Of a DNA stretch of 41,528 nucleotides, positions 8,671 to 15,959 are shown one piece after another (positions within the stretch are counted from its first letter, which is position 1; each line of letters starts with the position of its first letter). Under the pieces are notes generated by a model that saw only the letters and a program-made list of their open reading frames with translations, had not been told where the DNA came from and did not search any database. The DNA lies in IMG/VR virus record IMGVR_UViG_3300050343_000181, positions 1 through 41,528 of that record; one strand, written 5' to 3'. A program made the position numbers and the translations under genes. Source of the stretch: a virus.

Positions 8671-8940
8671 TCAAATCGGTAGTTTTGCTCTGGAACTTCT
8701 CTTCAAGAAATTTAGTTCCTGAGCTTCACACTTAACTTTATCTTTTAAAGGTTTAGTAATGAGTTTGGGAACAAATTCTACATCAATACTATTCAGTTCA
8801 CAGAAGTGAACGATAGCATCAATGTAAGTCATACTCTTATTTTTTAGGACAAGAGTCTCAATTTCCTGTGTAAAACGGGTGGGACAAAAGAACTTGTTTT
8901 CCAATGCCTTTTCTAGTTCTTTATCCATCCTCTGACCCAA
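8671..8940 (-). CDS. gp33: Late transcription co-activator gp33
   Basis: This 89-residue protein resembles gp33, which links host RNA polymerase (beta flap) to the gp45 sliding clamp for late transcription. Typical features are TRFTQEIETLVLKNKSMTYI, DAIVHFCELNSIDVE, a KLITKPLKDKVKCEAQELNF helix and a short C-terminal LPI tail. MDKELEKAL at 8928 is an alternative start. The gene overlaps the upstream nuclease by 28 bases. Its presence fits the T4-type late promoters in the window. Confidence 0.75.
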   Translation of the reverse strand: MGQRMDKELEKALENKFFCPTRFTQEIETLVLKNKSMTYIDAIVHFCELNSIDVEFVPKLITKPLKDKVKCEAQELNFLKRSSRAKLPI

Positions 8941-9602
8941 GTATTGTGATGTACAAATTCTTTAATATATCTAACCAATAACTTAATATAATCCCCTTTG
9001 TTCCTTTTGTCAAATACTTTTACTTCTCCACCAGGTGTAACCATAATGGTGATAAGTTTTTTGACGGGGATACCGGTTAGTTCATAGTAGGCAGCAGCAT
9101 AAAAAGTTTCTTGAACGAAATAGTTTTCTAACCATTTCTCAGGTTTAATCTTTTCAGAAGTCTTAAAGTCAATGACTGCAAGTTCTCCTTCGTATTCTGC
9201 AATACAGTCAACCCTACCAGCTAAACCAAGATACTCTGAGTACAGAGTTCTTTCTATAGCGTGTACGTTATTTATCTTATCCAGATATGGTTTAGCATGA
9301 TGAAACATAAACTGAGTAAGAGGACGAAAGTCATCCCAGTTTATTTCATTATTCCTCATGTATACTTCAACTGCTTCGTGGAAGTCAGTGCCACGGGTAG
9401 TTGCTTTCTTTGTGATTTTGTTTGCTTCTTCAACACCAATTCTCTTTCGCCAGTTGATAAAGATCTGTCGATTATAGAAAGAAGTCACAGACGTAATAGA
9501 AGGCACCCAGTCTCCATTTGGAAGGTTATAGAGACGGATGCCTTTAGTTTCTTTCTTATTTAATTCAAGGTCACCAAGGTAATTACAATGCTCAAAAATC
9601 AT
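8913..9602 (-). CDS. PD-(D/E)XK exonuclease
   Basis: A 229-residue RecB/Cas4-like nuclease. The catalytic core is visible as GRVDCIAEYEGELAVIDFKTS-type sequence with D132, D145 and K147 (D...DxK) and an upstream H75 in RGTDFHEAVE. From memory this protein occurs next to gp33 and phoH in many marine T4-like phages and resembles MGME1-like single-strand exonucleases. It probably acts in recombination or host DNA breakdown. It overlaps phoH by four bases upstream and gp33 by 28 bases downstream. Confidence 0.8.
   Translation of the reverse strand: MIFEHCNYLGDLELNKKETKGIRLYNLPNGDWVPSITSVTSFYNRQIFINWRKRIGVEEANKITKKATTRGTDFHEAVEVYMRNNEINWDDFRPLTQFMFHHAKPYLDKINNVHAIERTLYSEYLGLAGRVDCIAEYEGELAVIDFKTSEKIKPEKWLENYFVQETFYAAAYYELTGIPVKKLITIMVTPGGEVKVFDKRNKGDYIKLLVRYIKEFVHHNTWVRGWIKN
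8985..9013 (-). promoter_or_regulatory. Early sigma70-type promoter for gp33-gp59
   Basis: Minus strand TTGACA (9013-9008), 17 bases, TATATT (8990-8985), inside the 3' end of the nuclease gene and about 45-50 bases before gp33. Both elements and the spacing are near consensus. Confidence 0.5.
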
Positions 9603-10351
9603 AAATTCAAATCCATTTTTGCAACTAAGTATTCTTTACAGAGACCAGATCTAACAATATCTTCGACACCAAATTCAATGATGTCCATAGACGGCATTGT
9701 TCTAAGGATTCGCATGAAGTCAGCAATACCATTCTTCTCTGCCGTTTTAACAAGGTCAGATTGTGTTGCGTCTCCACAGAACATAATCTTACTATTCTCT
9801 CCTATCCTTGTAATTATACTATCAAGTTCGTGGAAATTCAAGTTCTGAAATTCATCAACAATAATAACTGCATTATCAAGAGTTGTACCACGAATGAATG
9901 AAGTAGACCAGAAACTTACAGTTCCTTGATTCTTAAGATTGCCATACAACATCTCAAAATCATTATCATTTGGCATCTCAAACATATACTTCACCATATT
10001 CTTATATGGAATCTGATAAAGAGAAGACTTATCCTCATGGTCACCAGGTAAGAAACCAATCTCTCTAGTTGCTACAAGAGACCTGACAATGTAGATTTTC
10101 TCATAGGGAGTTCTTGTATCAAGAACATCTCTTAGAGCATTGTAGAGGGTAATAAACGTCTTACCTGTTCCTGCTGCACCATAAGCAACGATATTTTGAT
10201 CGTTCTTATAGCAACGAAATAGTTCTTTCTGATTTTCTGTTAACGGTTCGATGGGTTTCATCAAATCCGTATTGATTGGTTTCTTTCTTTTCATTTGTCT
10301 GTTAGACATTCCAAATGGAACTGGTGATTGAGACTTTTTCTTTGAGGTCAT
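9599..10351 (-). CDS. phoH: PhoH-like ATPase
   Basis: A 250-residue PhoH-family P-loop ATPase. Walker A GAAGTGKT is at residues 58-65, Walker B VIIVDEFQN at 162-170, with the family motif GDATQSD downstream. The N-terminus is basic. PhoH is found in most marine myoviruses; its role is unsettled (RNA metabolism or phosphate stress have been proposed). The stop overlaps the nuclease start by four bases. Frame intact. Confidence 0.9.
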   Translation of the reverse strand: MTSKKKSQSPVPFGMSNRQMKRKKPINTDLMKPIEPLTENQKELFRCYKNDQNIVAYGAAGTGKTFITLYNALRDVLDTRTPYEKIYIVRSLVATREIGFLPGDHEDKSSLYQIPYKNMVKYMFEMPNDNDFEMLYGNLKNQGTVSFWSTSFIRGTTLDNAVIIVDEFQNLNFHELDSIITRIGENSKIMFCGDATQSDLVKTAEKNGIADFMRILRTMPSMDIIEFGVEDIVRSGLCKEYLVAKMDLNL

Positions 10352-10373
10352 ACGCTATAAAAAGTTAGAAGAA

Positions 10374-10623
10374 TTAACCGTAGTATCGGTTTTTACTGAC
10401 ATTTGCACCTGGTTGTCTGGATGAACGATCTAAAACCTCATTCCATCCATTGGATTTAGCCTCACCAGTCCACTTAAACTCAGTAGACTGACCTGCACAT
10501 CCTTCTGACCAGTCTTTATCCCATCCTGGATTTTCTTTTTCCACTCATCGAGTATGCTTTCATAGTCATACTGAGTGTCTTCTTCTCTTTTGTTTCTAAA
10601 TTAATAACAGGGTATGTTGGCAT
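10374..10623 (-). pseudogene. Small cyanophage protein (frameshifted)
   Basis: Starting from the ATG at 10623 the sequence reads MPTYPVINLETKEKK, then MTMKAY, and after one or two frame changes DEWKKENPGWDKDWSEGCAG, then STEFKWTGEAKSNGWNEVLD and a basic end GANVSKNRYYG with stop at 10374. A missing A in the A run after TGG (near 10540) accounts for one change; a second indel lies near 10558. From memory, short phage proteins beginning MPTYP with a W-K-x-NPxWDxDW motif are conserved in marine myoviruses with no known function. It starts 24 bases after the thyX stop. Confidence 0.55.
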
Positions 10624-10643
10624 AGCTCAATTGTTGGTGTAAA

Positions 10644-10651
10644 TATTTATG
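10644..10651 (-). promoter_or_regulatory. Possible late promoter
   Basis: CATAAATA on the minus strand, seven of eight bases of the late consensus, about 21 bases before the ATG at 10623. It overlaps the thyX stop codon. Confidence 0.3.
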
Positions 10652-11293
10652 AAACCCATTCCATTGCTTCAGCAACAGCAGGGAATTGTTCGCAGAAGAT
10701 TTCTTTGCACCTAGTGCAAGATCCATATGTTCCTTCTGTGTACCATTTGCAGAACGCAAATCGATATAATGGATCCATGACCGAACTGAGCCTGTCATGT
10801 AGATTTTGGTGGGACACGCCAAAGGAAGCACAAAACGAGCACACTCCTTTGCAATCGATGCATCAAGCATCTCTTTGTAGAGTTTCATTCCTTCTTCAAA
10901 GTGTTTTTGCATTTTGATTTGGAACTCTTGACGGGTAAACGCATCAATATCATCAATAGAATTCTGACGATTCTTGGTGTCTTGTCTGCGTAGTTCAGGT
11001 AGAGGGATCGTCTCCGCGAGTAAGGAACTATCAGCATAGCGTTGTGAAAATTCTTGATATGTAAATGAACGATGTCTCAGCACTTGAGCTGCAATTCCTC
11101 TAGTAGTATTCAACTCCAGAGTCATATATGCTTGCTCAAAGATACTCCAGTGCTGATGCTTCACACAATACTTGAGTAGACCAGAGAACTTTTCATTCTC
11201 TTGGTTGTTTGGATTACTCACACGGGCACAGTATGCCATGTGCTTCTCTGCATCAGGAGTTGCGCTGATTAGTTTTACGTTGTTCTCGCTCAT
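10647..11293 (-). CDS. thyX: Flavin-dependent thymidylate synthase (C-terminal frameshift)
   Basis: ThyX makes dTMP from dUMP using FAD and methylene-tetrahydrofolate, feeding phage DNA synthesis. The signature RHRSFTYQEFSQRY (RHRxxxxxxxSQRY) is present, with SxxS/ECARFVLPLA and the MTGSVRSWIHYIDLR segment before the C-terminus. Near 10712 the frame is lost; the neighbouring frame gives the expected C-terminus CKEIFCEQFPAVAEAMEW ending at 10647, so a one-base indel in GCACTAGGTGC is likely. The start chosen is the ATG at 11293, since the frame upstream begins with TTG. Expected length is about 215 residues. Confidence 0.85.
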
Positions 11294-11444
11294 CAAGTGT
11301 CTCGTTAATAATGTCTTTTAGTTCTTGTCTTTCTAAATCAGTAAAGACATTTCGTTTTGGTATCACCAGTGGTGGATATGATTTCTTTGATTTTGGTTTA
11401 CCACTACCAGGAAAACTCATCCCTTGTGTATCTATCTTATCCAT
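11253..11444 (-). CDS. Small protein of unknown function
   Basis: A 63-residue product starting MDKIDTQGMSFPGSG with a Lys/Pro-rich middle and a charged helix FTDLERQELKDIINETLDE. The ATG at 11444 overlaps the stop of the upstream gene (ATGGATAA) and is preferred over the upstream ATG at 11468. It overlaps thyX by 41 bases. No function recognised. Confidence 0.5.
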   Translation of the reverse strand: MDKIDTQGMSFPGSGKPKSKKSYPPLVIPKRNVFTDLERQELKDIINETLDEREQRKTNQRNS

Positions 11445-11612
11445 CGTCGTCCTCAAAAACTTCGTCATAATCTAATATGTAGTTGGAAGCAGGATCATCG
11501 AAATTTTCTTGCTTGGTGTGTATACATCTACATCAGAGTATACCTCAGACTCAAGAGCATCAACCAGCAGTTTTAGATTCTTTACTATCAGTTTTAGTTT
11601 ATCTCTTTCCAT
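11437..11612 (-). CDS. Small acidic protein (one frameshift)
   Basis: From the ATG at 11612 it reads MERDKLKLIVKNLKLLVDAL, then ESEVYSDVDVYTP, and after one frame change NFDDPASNYILDYDEVFEDDDG with stop at 11437. One missing A near 11515 restores a single frame of 58 residues, and the span is one base short of a multiple of three. It resembles short acidic proteins near thyX in cyanophages, from memory. It follows directly behind a terminator hairpin. Confidence 0.55.
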
Positions 11613-11637
11613 AAAAAATGGGAGGTTTCCCTCCCAT
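11613..11637 (-). terminator. Rho-independent terminator
   Basis: On the minus strand ATGGGAGG, loop GAAA, CCTCCCAT, then six T. Perfect 8-bp stem. It ends transcription coming from 11.7-12 kb just before the ATG at 11612. Confidence 0.85.
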
Positions 11638-11664
11638 CTTAACACTATTCAATTGATTTGACAA

Positions 11665-11832
11665 TCACTTGGTGTAAGTGCGTCCACGATAGCAGAAAGT
11701 CCCGTGAGACTCTTTGCTTTCTACACAACGAGTAGAATACTCAACACCACGATATGAGGTGTGGGTAATCTGTGCGTCATGGATAGCAGATGCTTTGTTG
11801 ATCTGCTTCTTGATGATGTTAAGTGTGTTCAT
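11665..11832 (-). CDS. DUF4278-like small protein
   Basis: A 55-residue protein beginning MNTLNIIKKQINKASA with THTSYRGVEYSTRC in the middle and FCYRGRTYTK at the end. The paired YRGxxY motifs are the hallmark of DUF4278, a small cyanobacterial and cyanophage family of unknown function. It has its own terminator 28 bases downstream, so it is probably expressed as a short transcript. Confidence 0.65.
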   Translation of the reverse strand: MNTLNIIKKQINKASAIHDAQITHTSYRGVEYSTRCVESKESHGTFCYRGRTYTK

Positions 11833-11843
11833 TGTAGGTACTC

Positions 11844-11981
11844 CTAAAGTAGTTGGATTTTTAGGTCCGTTCCTTTAGTCGTTTGCGTCCCAATAGCACT
11901 CAGGTGTGATTCCTTCATAACCTCAACCAACTCAATCTTAACTTCATTGTTAAGATTTTCATTATTCTTCATCCGTAGCAT
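11844..11981 (-). CDS. Doubtful small ORF
   Basis: A 45-residue frame from the ATG at 11981, ending just upstream of the DUF4278-like gene. Its C-terminal codons lie over one copy of a direct repeat (11866-11892). I recognise no family and cannot exclude that the region is non-coding. Confidence 0.2.
   Translation of the reverse strand: MLRMKNNENLNNEVKIELVEVMKESHLSAIGTQTTKGTDLKIQLL
11866..11892. repeat. Direct repeat copy 1
   Basis: TCCGTTCC, nine variable bases, TTGCGTCCCA. The same ends and the same spacing recur at 12046-12072. It lies upstream of the DUF4278-like gene. Confidence 0.65.
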
Positions 11982-12032
11982 AATGCTATCGGTATCAGAC
12001 AATTGAGTGTTGAATATAAAATAATTCAATCA

Positions 12033-12111
12033 TGGGATGAACGGCTCCGTTCCGCGACTTACTTGCGTCCCACCCAAGAGTGGGATGAACGTCAGGTCTT
12101 ATTATAGACCT
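12033..12111. repeat. Direct repeat copy 2 inside a hairpin-rich segment
   Basis: 12046-12072 repeats TCCGTTCC-N9-TTGCGTCCCA. Around it TGGGATGAACG occurs twice (12033-12043 and 12081-12091). Nested inverted repeats are GAACGG/CCGTTC (12039-12052), TCCCAC/GTGGGA (12068-12085) and AGGTC/GACCT (12094-12111). No long frame crosses it, so it looks like a structured untranslated region upstream of the DUF4278-like gene. Confidence 0.55.
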
Positions 12112-12140
12112 CATATCTTATTTAGTCAAGTGTCTTCGTA

Positions 12141-12384
12141 TCAACACGAACATTTATAATTGTGGTTATTCAAATAATGCAAGGTCTCCTTCAGACCACC
12201 ACGATGCTTGAGTCCAATAGCAACCTGTGGGTATTCAGCATTCTACACCAAACTCTGCATGAAACTGCTTCTCTGTAAAATCTTCATCCAAGAAGTATTC
12301 ATGGAAATCTTCGTGAATACTTTTCAAGAGCATACCAGCTCGTTCACATTCTTGACTACCGTTACTGTAAATTACTGCTTGCAT
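12141..12384 (-). CDS. Glutaredoxin-like protein (one frameshift, no CPxC)
   Basis: From the ATG at 12384 it reads MQAVIYSNGSQECERAGMLL, has an acidic middle, a TEKQFHAEFG segment, and after one frame change near 12240 EYPQVAIGLKHRGGLKETL, ending at 12141. The fold pattern (beta strand, active-site loop, helix, EYPQVxIGxKHIGG motif) is that of glutaredoxins in cyanophages. The redox site is NGSQEC rather than CPYC, so only one cysteine remains and ordinary dithiol chemistry is unlikely. One extra T in GAATGCTGAA explains the break. A complete CPYC glutaredoxin occurs at 15.7 kb. Confidence 0.65.
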
Positions 12385-12394
12385 TTTCGTATAT

Positions 12395-13091
12395 TCATGA
12401 AATAGCAAGTGGTTGTAGTCGGTCAAGAATCTCACGATAGGCAGGAACAATATCACCTTCATCCTTTCGGAATAGATCCTTATCAAATCTTTCATCACTA
12501 CCAATCTTCCATAGTCTCATACTATCAGGACTGATCTCATCGGCAAGATACAAATCACCATGAGCATCATAACCATACTCAACTTTAAAATCTACAAGAT
12601 CAATACCCATAATGTAGAACATCTGACGGAGATAATCATTAACCGTAGTGTCATCTCAATAAAAGGTTCTGGATTATATCCCATCAGACGCACACGATCA
12701 GGTGTAAGCAGAGGATCATGCTTACTATCATCCTTCAGAAAGAATTCAACAATAGGTTGTGGTAGTGGAGCACCTTCTTGAAGAGTTGTCTCACGAACAA
12801 TAGATCCAGCAGCACGGTTCCTACAAATAACTTCTAGTGGAACAATGTCTACCTTCTTACAGATCATCTTATTAGCACCAACCATATTAATATAATGATT
12901 GGGAATAAGTTCTTTGGAAAGTTTTTCAAAAATAATAGATGAGATACTACAGCAGAGAGATCCTTTTCCTAGTGGATGGTCAACCATCTCACCGTTGCCA
13001 GCAGTTACCTTATCATGATACTCAATAATGACACGATCAGCATCGTCACCTTGATACACAGTTTTTACTTTTCCTTCTGTAATTACTTCAT
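12395..13091 (-). CDS. purC: SAICAR synthetase PurC (frameshifted)
   Basis: PurC joins aspartate to CAIR in purine synthesis. Recognisable parts are the N-terminal VITEGKVKTVYQGDD, then HPLGKGSLCCSISSIIFE, VPLEVICRNRAAGSIVRET, EFFLKDDSKHDPLLTPD and, after a frame change near 12640, MGIDLVDFKVEYGYD and LYLADEISPDSMRLW. Length and order match phage PurC (about 230 residues). The start ATG at 13091 needs one more A to enter the PurC frame (ATGAAGTAATT for ATGAAAGTAATT). It overlaps the preceding gene by four bases. Confidence 0.85.
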
Positions 13092-13375
13092 AATGTTCTC
13101 TCTAACCTATTCGTTGCTTGATCTGGGAAGTCTCTTGGTCTATTATCAGTAGCATTATCAGTCTTAGGAGAACCTTCGTTCGCCTTCATAGTATGTTGAT
13201 AGTTAGGTCGTGGGTATCTCATATAGAATGGATCAGGCATCCAGTATGTTACCTGCCATTCTTGTTCGGGACATAGTTCAAGATGCTTCTCTACGGTATG
13301 AGAGAAACTGCCGAGTTGAATGTATCCATCGTGAGTGATACATCTACCATTACCAGCATCAACCAGAAACATCAT
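13088..13375 (-). CDS. Unknown protein upstream of purC
   Basis: A 95-residue frame starting MMFLVDAGNGRCITHDGYIQ, with a WQVTYWMPDPFYMRY centre and a hydrophilic C-terminus. The upstream codon in frame is TTG, so the ATG at 13375 is used. It overlaps purC by four bases. I do not recognise the family. Confidence 0.5.
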   Translation of the reverse strand: MMFLVDAGNGRCITHDGYIQLGSFSHTVEKHLELCPEQEWQVTYWMPDPFYMRYPRPNYQHTMKANEGSPKTDNATDNRPRDFPDQATNRLERTL

Positions 13376-13383
13376 CTTGCTAC

Positions 13384-13698
13384 TCAATCTCTCTGCCTCC
13401 AGTCATCTGGTTTATCTCTCTGAAACCAGTCTTTAATATCATCAGCACTATCGAACCCCGTTTTATGATTGGATGGATCGGGGTCTCCTAAACCCATCCT
13501 ATTCAGAAAATCGTCGGTACTACCTTCCTCAATATCTTGCGATGCTTGCCTTCGTGCCTTCTGTAACCAGTCCCTAGCAAGGGTATGCGACTTGGCAAGT
13601 TTCTCTACCCAGATCATATCCTCTAACGGAACATGTTCTTTATTGGCAATACACCTACAAATAGACTCTAATCTGAGTCGGTAAGCGGTAGAAAGCAT
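13384..13698 (-). CDS. Conserved cyanophage protein, unknown function
   Basis: 104 residues: a helical N-terminus (MLSTAYRLRLESICRCIANK, then MIWVEKLAKSHTLARDWLQ) and a C-terminus with FLNRMGLGDPDPSNHKTGF and DWFQRDKPDDWRQRD. From memory this protein is highly conserved in marine T4-like phages, in a block of small genes near purC and psbD. No catalytic motif is visible; it might be a nucleic-acid or protein adaptor, but that is a guess. Confidence 0.65.
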   Translation of the reverse strand: MLSTAYRLRLESICRCIANKEHVPLEDMIWVEKLAKSHTLARDWLQKARRQASQDIEEGSTDDFLNRMGLGDPDPSNHKTGFDSADDIKDWFQRDKPDDWRQRD

Positions 13699-13699
13699 G

Positions 13700-13894
13700 T
13701 TAGTTCTTTCGGAGTTTAGATTCTAATTCTGAAGTTTTATTGAAATCAGCATATGCTGCTTCTGATCTTTCACCGAGAATAGTTAAAATGTCATCACGAA
13801 TCACATCGTTATCAACATAATCATCAAGATACTTATCTAGTGCTTCCTTCAGGTATCTATACCTGTGCCACTCCGGTGAGTATGGTTTATACAT
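13700..13894 (-). CDS. Conserved small cyanophage protein
   Basis: 64 residues beginning MYKPYSPEWHRYRYLKEALD, then DDYVDNDVIRDDILTILGER; helical, charged. First gene behind the promoter at 13918-13946, about 17-25 bases from the predicted start point. Similar short proteins accompany the neighbouring gene in marine myoviruses, from memory. Function unknown. Confidence 0.6.
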   Translation of the reverse strand: MYKPYSPEWHRYRYLKEALDKYLDDYVDNDVIRDDILTILGERSEAAYADFNKTSELESKLRKN

Positions 13895-13917
13895 GATGAT
13901 AATAATACATGCTAACG

Positions 13918-13946
13918 ATCATAATACTATCTATTGGGTTTGTCAA
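13918..13946 (-). promoter_or_regulatory. Early sigma70-type promoter
   Basis: Minus strand TTGACA (13946-13941), 17 bases, TATGAT (13923-13918). It begins in the stop region of the upstream gene and serves the 13.9-12.1 kb block including purC. Confidence 0.6.
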
Positions 13947-14167
13947 TCTAGTCCCAGATTACCTTGATCCTCAGTTTCCTCAAGCATGGAAGTGATGATG
14001 TGTTCATTCCCATCCATCATTTTCACAGCATACAAACTTGATTTAGCATACTTCTTTAGACCTTTATACTTTTTGATGAGCACATCAATCTCATCCAAGT
14101 CAATTGTAATTTCTGCGTCCTTTCCTGTTCGACCAGCATTCTGGTTACCACCGAATCCAATACTCAT
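13943..14167 (-). CDS. Conserved small cyanophage protein
   Basis: 74 residues from the ATG at 14167: a Gly/Asn-rich MSIGFGGNQNAGRTGK start, then DAEITIDLDEIDVLIKKYK and a beta-rich SSLYAVKMMDGNEHIITSM. The ATG overlaps the previous stop (ATGA), which decides the start. No known function. Confidence 0.6.
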   Translation of the reverse strand: MSIGFGGNQNAGRTGKDAEITIDLDEIDVLIKKYKGLKKYAKSSLYAVKMMDGNEHIITSMLEETEDQGNLGLD

Positions 14168-14505
14168 TTTCTTTTCTTCCCCTCCCTCTTTGCTTTCACA
14201 CCCCAAAGTTTAGGATTAACAGTTCCATATCCAAAGTCAATTCTTTGGACAGAACCTTTTCCATACTTATCATAGTACATATCAAAAAGTTTAGAGACCT
14301 TGCCACAGCGAACAAGATCAATGAATTTTTGATTATCAACAATATACCAGATCAACCTAGCATCCGTTGGAAAAGATTTATCGTTCGCAGCTTCAAGAGT
14401 AGTTTTCTCAAGAAGGATCTGGCAACTATAGTCGGATGGGTTTACACTACTACTCTCTGATCCAAACTCAGCCATTTCCTTTTCCTGTTCTACTGCTACC
14501 GTCAT
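14164..14505 (-). CDS. Conserved cyanophage protein, unknown function
   Basis: 113 residues starting at the ATG at 14505, which overlaps the previous stop (ATGA). Notable segments are SYSC/DYSCQILLEKTTLEAAN, ARLIWYIVDNQKFIDLVRC, FDMYYDKYGKGSVQRIDFG and a basic tail KAKREGKKRK. From memory the DMYYDKYGKGxVQxIDxGYG motif recurs in marine myoviruses. No enzyme motif is visible. Confidence 0.6.
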   Translation of the reverse strand: MTVAVEQEKEMAEFGSESSSVNPSDYSCQILLEKTTLEAANDKSFPTDARLIWYIVDNQKFIDLVRCGKVSKLFDMYYDKYGKGSVQRIDFGYGTVNPKLWGVKAKREGKKRK

Positions 14506-14975
14506 GAACGGTCCCCCCATCGAATGTCAGGGAATGCCTGAGCAACATTTGCCTGGGATATTTTATATTTAGTTTGCAGTTGTTTATCTTTTGTTAAGCA
14601 CAAAATCTTTGCCTCCTCTGGGTGCAGACCTTCTAACATCTGAATAAACATAGTCTCTCTACGAAGACCATTCAGGGTATCATTACCACCCTTTACAAAG
14701 TTATAGAGATGCTTCCACTCTCGACGGAGAGAGGTGTGATCAGTTCCAACAGGAACTTCATTCTCTTTGTATGGAACGTCTCCAGGTGGAAGAATACTGA
14801 TGATGCTGTCATCAAAGTTCCAGATCAGAATGGAAGTCAGGGCATCATTGCGATACTCCTGAAGAATCTCCGCTTTCTTAGCACCACTCCGTTGCTTGCT
14901 CGCGAGTTCTAGAATCTCGTGAAGGAATGGGTTAGGTGGTAGTTTGACTTCCTTTGTTGCCTTAGTCTTCGTCAT
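14502..14975 (-). CDS. DUF6433-like phage protein
   Basis: 157 residues from the ATG at 14975. It has PPNPFLHEILELASKQRSGA, LTSILIWNFDDSIISILPPG, PVGTDHTSLRREWKHLYNF and RRETMFIQMLEGLHPEEA, a pattern I associate with DUF6433, conserved in T4-like marine phages and of unknown function. It overlaps the upstream gene by 14 bases and the downstream one by four. Confidence 0.6.
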   Translation of the reverse strand: MTKTKATKEVKLPPNPFLHEILELASKQRSGAKKAEILQEYRNDALTSILIWNFDDSIISILPPGDVPYKENEVPVGTDHTSLRREWKHLYNFVKGGNDTLNGLRRETMFIQMLEGLHPEEAKILCLTKDKQLQTKYKISQANVAQAFPDIRWGDRS

Positions 14976-15183
14976 CGTCTTCGTGGGACTCATAATAGTT
15001 TTCAAATCGTACTGCTAAAATTTCATCGGGTAATACATTTCCATTTTCATCAAACATCTCTGGATGCATATAAACGGGTTGGGTTTGGAACTGATGCTCC
15101 TTTGCTAACCATCCTACCACACCTCCTACAAAAAAGAACATGATAGAAACTAATGTTCCGATAGTCAAGGTTACTGCTAACAT
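14962..15183 (-). CDS. Small membrane protein
   Basis: 73 residues with one N-terminal membrane helix (about 3-26, VTLTIGTLVSIMFFFVGGVV), then QPVYMHPEMFDENGNVLPDE and an acidic tail ending EDDDED. It has a good ribosome binding site (GGAGG) and is probably an inner- or thylakoid-membrane protein with a cytoplasmic tail. Conserved in cyanophages from memory; role unknown. Confidence 0.6.
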   Translation of the reverse strand: MLAVTLTIGTLVSIMFFFVGGVVGWLAKEHQFQTQPVYMHPEMFDENGNVLPDEILAVRFENYYESHEDDDED

Positions 15184-15201
15184 CTTTTGTCCTCCAGAGA
15201 T

Positions 15202-15407
15202 TTATTTCTTTCTGATGTCCAGATAGAAGTTTAGGTGAAATACAATCTCTCTGCGAAAGAGAGCGACCATCTTACCAAACTTTATCTGAAAAGTTTTGGG
15301 GGGTTCTGGTTTCTTCCTCCTTTTCGTAGTAGTAACTCAAACCCACGATTAATGTGGGTATCATCGTTATTTAGATTGCTTTTTTCTTCGTCCAGGTTTT
15401 CGGTCAC
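15202..15407 (-). CDS. Small basic protein with GTG start (one frameshift)
   Basis: A GTG at 15407 lies seven bases after AGGAGG. The product reads VTENLDEEKSNLNNDDTH, INRGFELLL, then after one missing A near 15325 KKPEPPKTFQIKFGKMVALF and RREIVFHLNFYLDIRKK, ending at 15202. The span is one base short of a multiple of three; expected length is 68 residues. It overlaps the preceding gene by 41 bases. From memory, similar NNDDTHINRG proteins occur in cyanophages. Function unknown. Confidence 0.5.
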
Positions 15408-15724
15408 GACTATACCTCCTTGCATCTTCTAAGATACTATACAAATAGTTTTGATTTTTCGTGCTTGAGGTTTAGGAATGTGACCATATCCTTCACGCAA
15501 TTGTTTGTGTTCGTTATCAGCACCACCAGCAAGATATTCATCAAGATCTAATATCAATCACCAAGTTCATTAGCAGTGCTACTTCAATGAAATGATCTAT
15601 CTCATGCTTTTTTATTTTGCTGTCTTTGAGATAATCATAAAATCTTTAAATTCATTTGTCCCTCAAAGGCATTATCAATAGCATGTTCAATTAGATCATA
15701 GATGTCGATGAGGTTTTGTTCCAT
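15367..15724 (-). pseudogene. Conserved cyanophage protein (several frameshifts)
   Basis: Reading 15724 to 15367 in shifting frames gives MEQNLIDIYDLIEHAIDNAF, FKDFYDYLKDSKIKKHEIDH, DEYLAGGADNEHKQLREGYG, then HIPKPQARKIK, LYSILEDARRYSRDRK and a basic end. The C-terminal HKQLREGYGHxxKPxARKIKxYLYxIL pattern is one I recall as common in marine T4-like phages, with no known function. At least three indels are needed, some in A or T runs. The start ATG overlaps the glutaredoxin stop (TAATG). Confidence 0.55.
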
Positions 15725-15959
15725 TAGACCAGTTTTTGTTCTCTTAGATATTTGACAGTTTCCGGAGCATCCACCAATATGTCATCATCTTTGAAAACTC
15801 TTGGGAAGGTAGAACCTTCTCCAAACTTATCATAGAACTCTTCGCGGGTATAGTCCCTGTTAAGTTTATATATCACATGCTTAATTTCTGCAACTGTAAT
15901 ACATGTCCAACCTTGGTGCAATAAGGACAACCATCTCTTGAATATACTGTAAATGTCAT
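15724..15959 (-). CDS. nrdC: Glutaredoxin with CPYC active site (one frameshift)
   Basis: From the ATG at 15959: MTFTVYSRDGCPYCTKV, then after a frame change near 15890 AEIKHVIYKLNRDYTREEFY, DKFGEGSTFPRVFKDD and TVKYLREQKLV. CPYC is the dithiol redox centre; TFPRVF holds the cis-Pro that binds glutathione. Expected length is about 78 residues. It probably supplies electrons to a ribonucleotide reductase encoded elsewhere. AAGGAG lies upstream of the ATG, which overlaps the talC stop (ATGA). Confidence 0.8.

Noticed and set aside
12033-12111. tRNA gene or CRISPR array
   Set aside because: The hairpins do not form a cloverleaf, there is no anticodon arm with a TTCGA-type loop, and only two repeat copies exist, so it is not an array.
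15235-15432. Plus-strand ORF of 65 codons
   Set aside because: Antisense to two minus-strand genes supported by conserved motifs and by a GTG start with AGGAGG.
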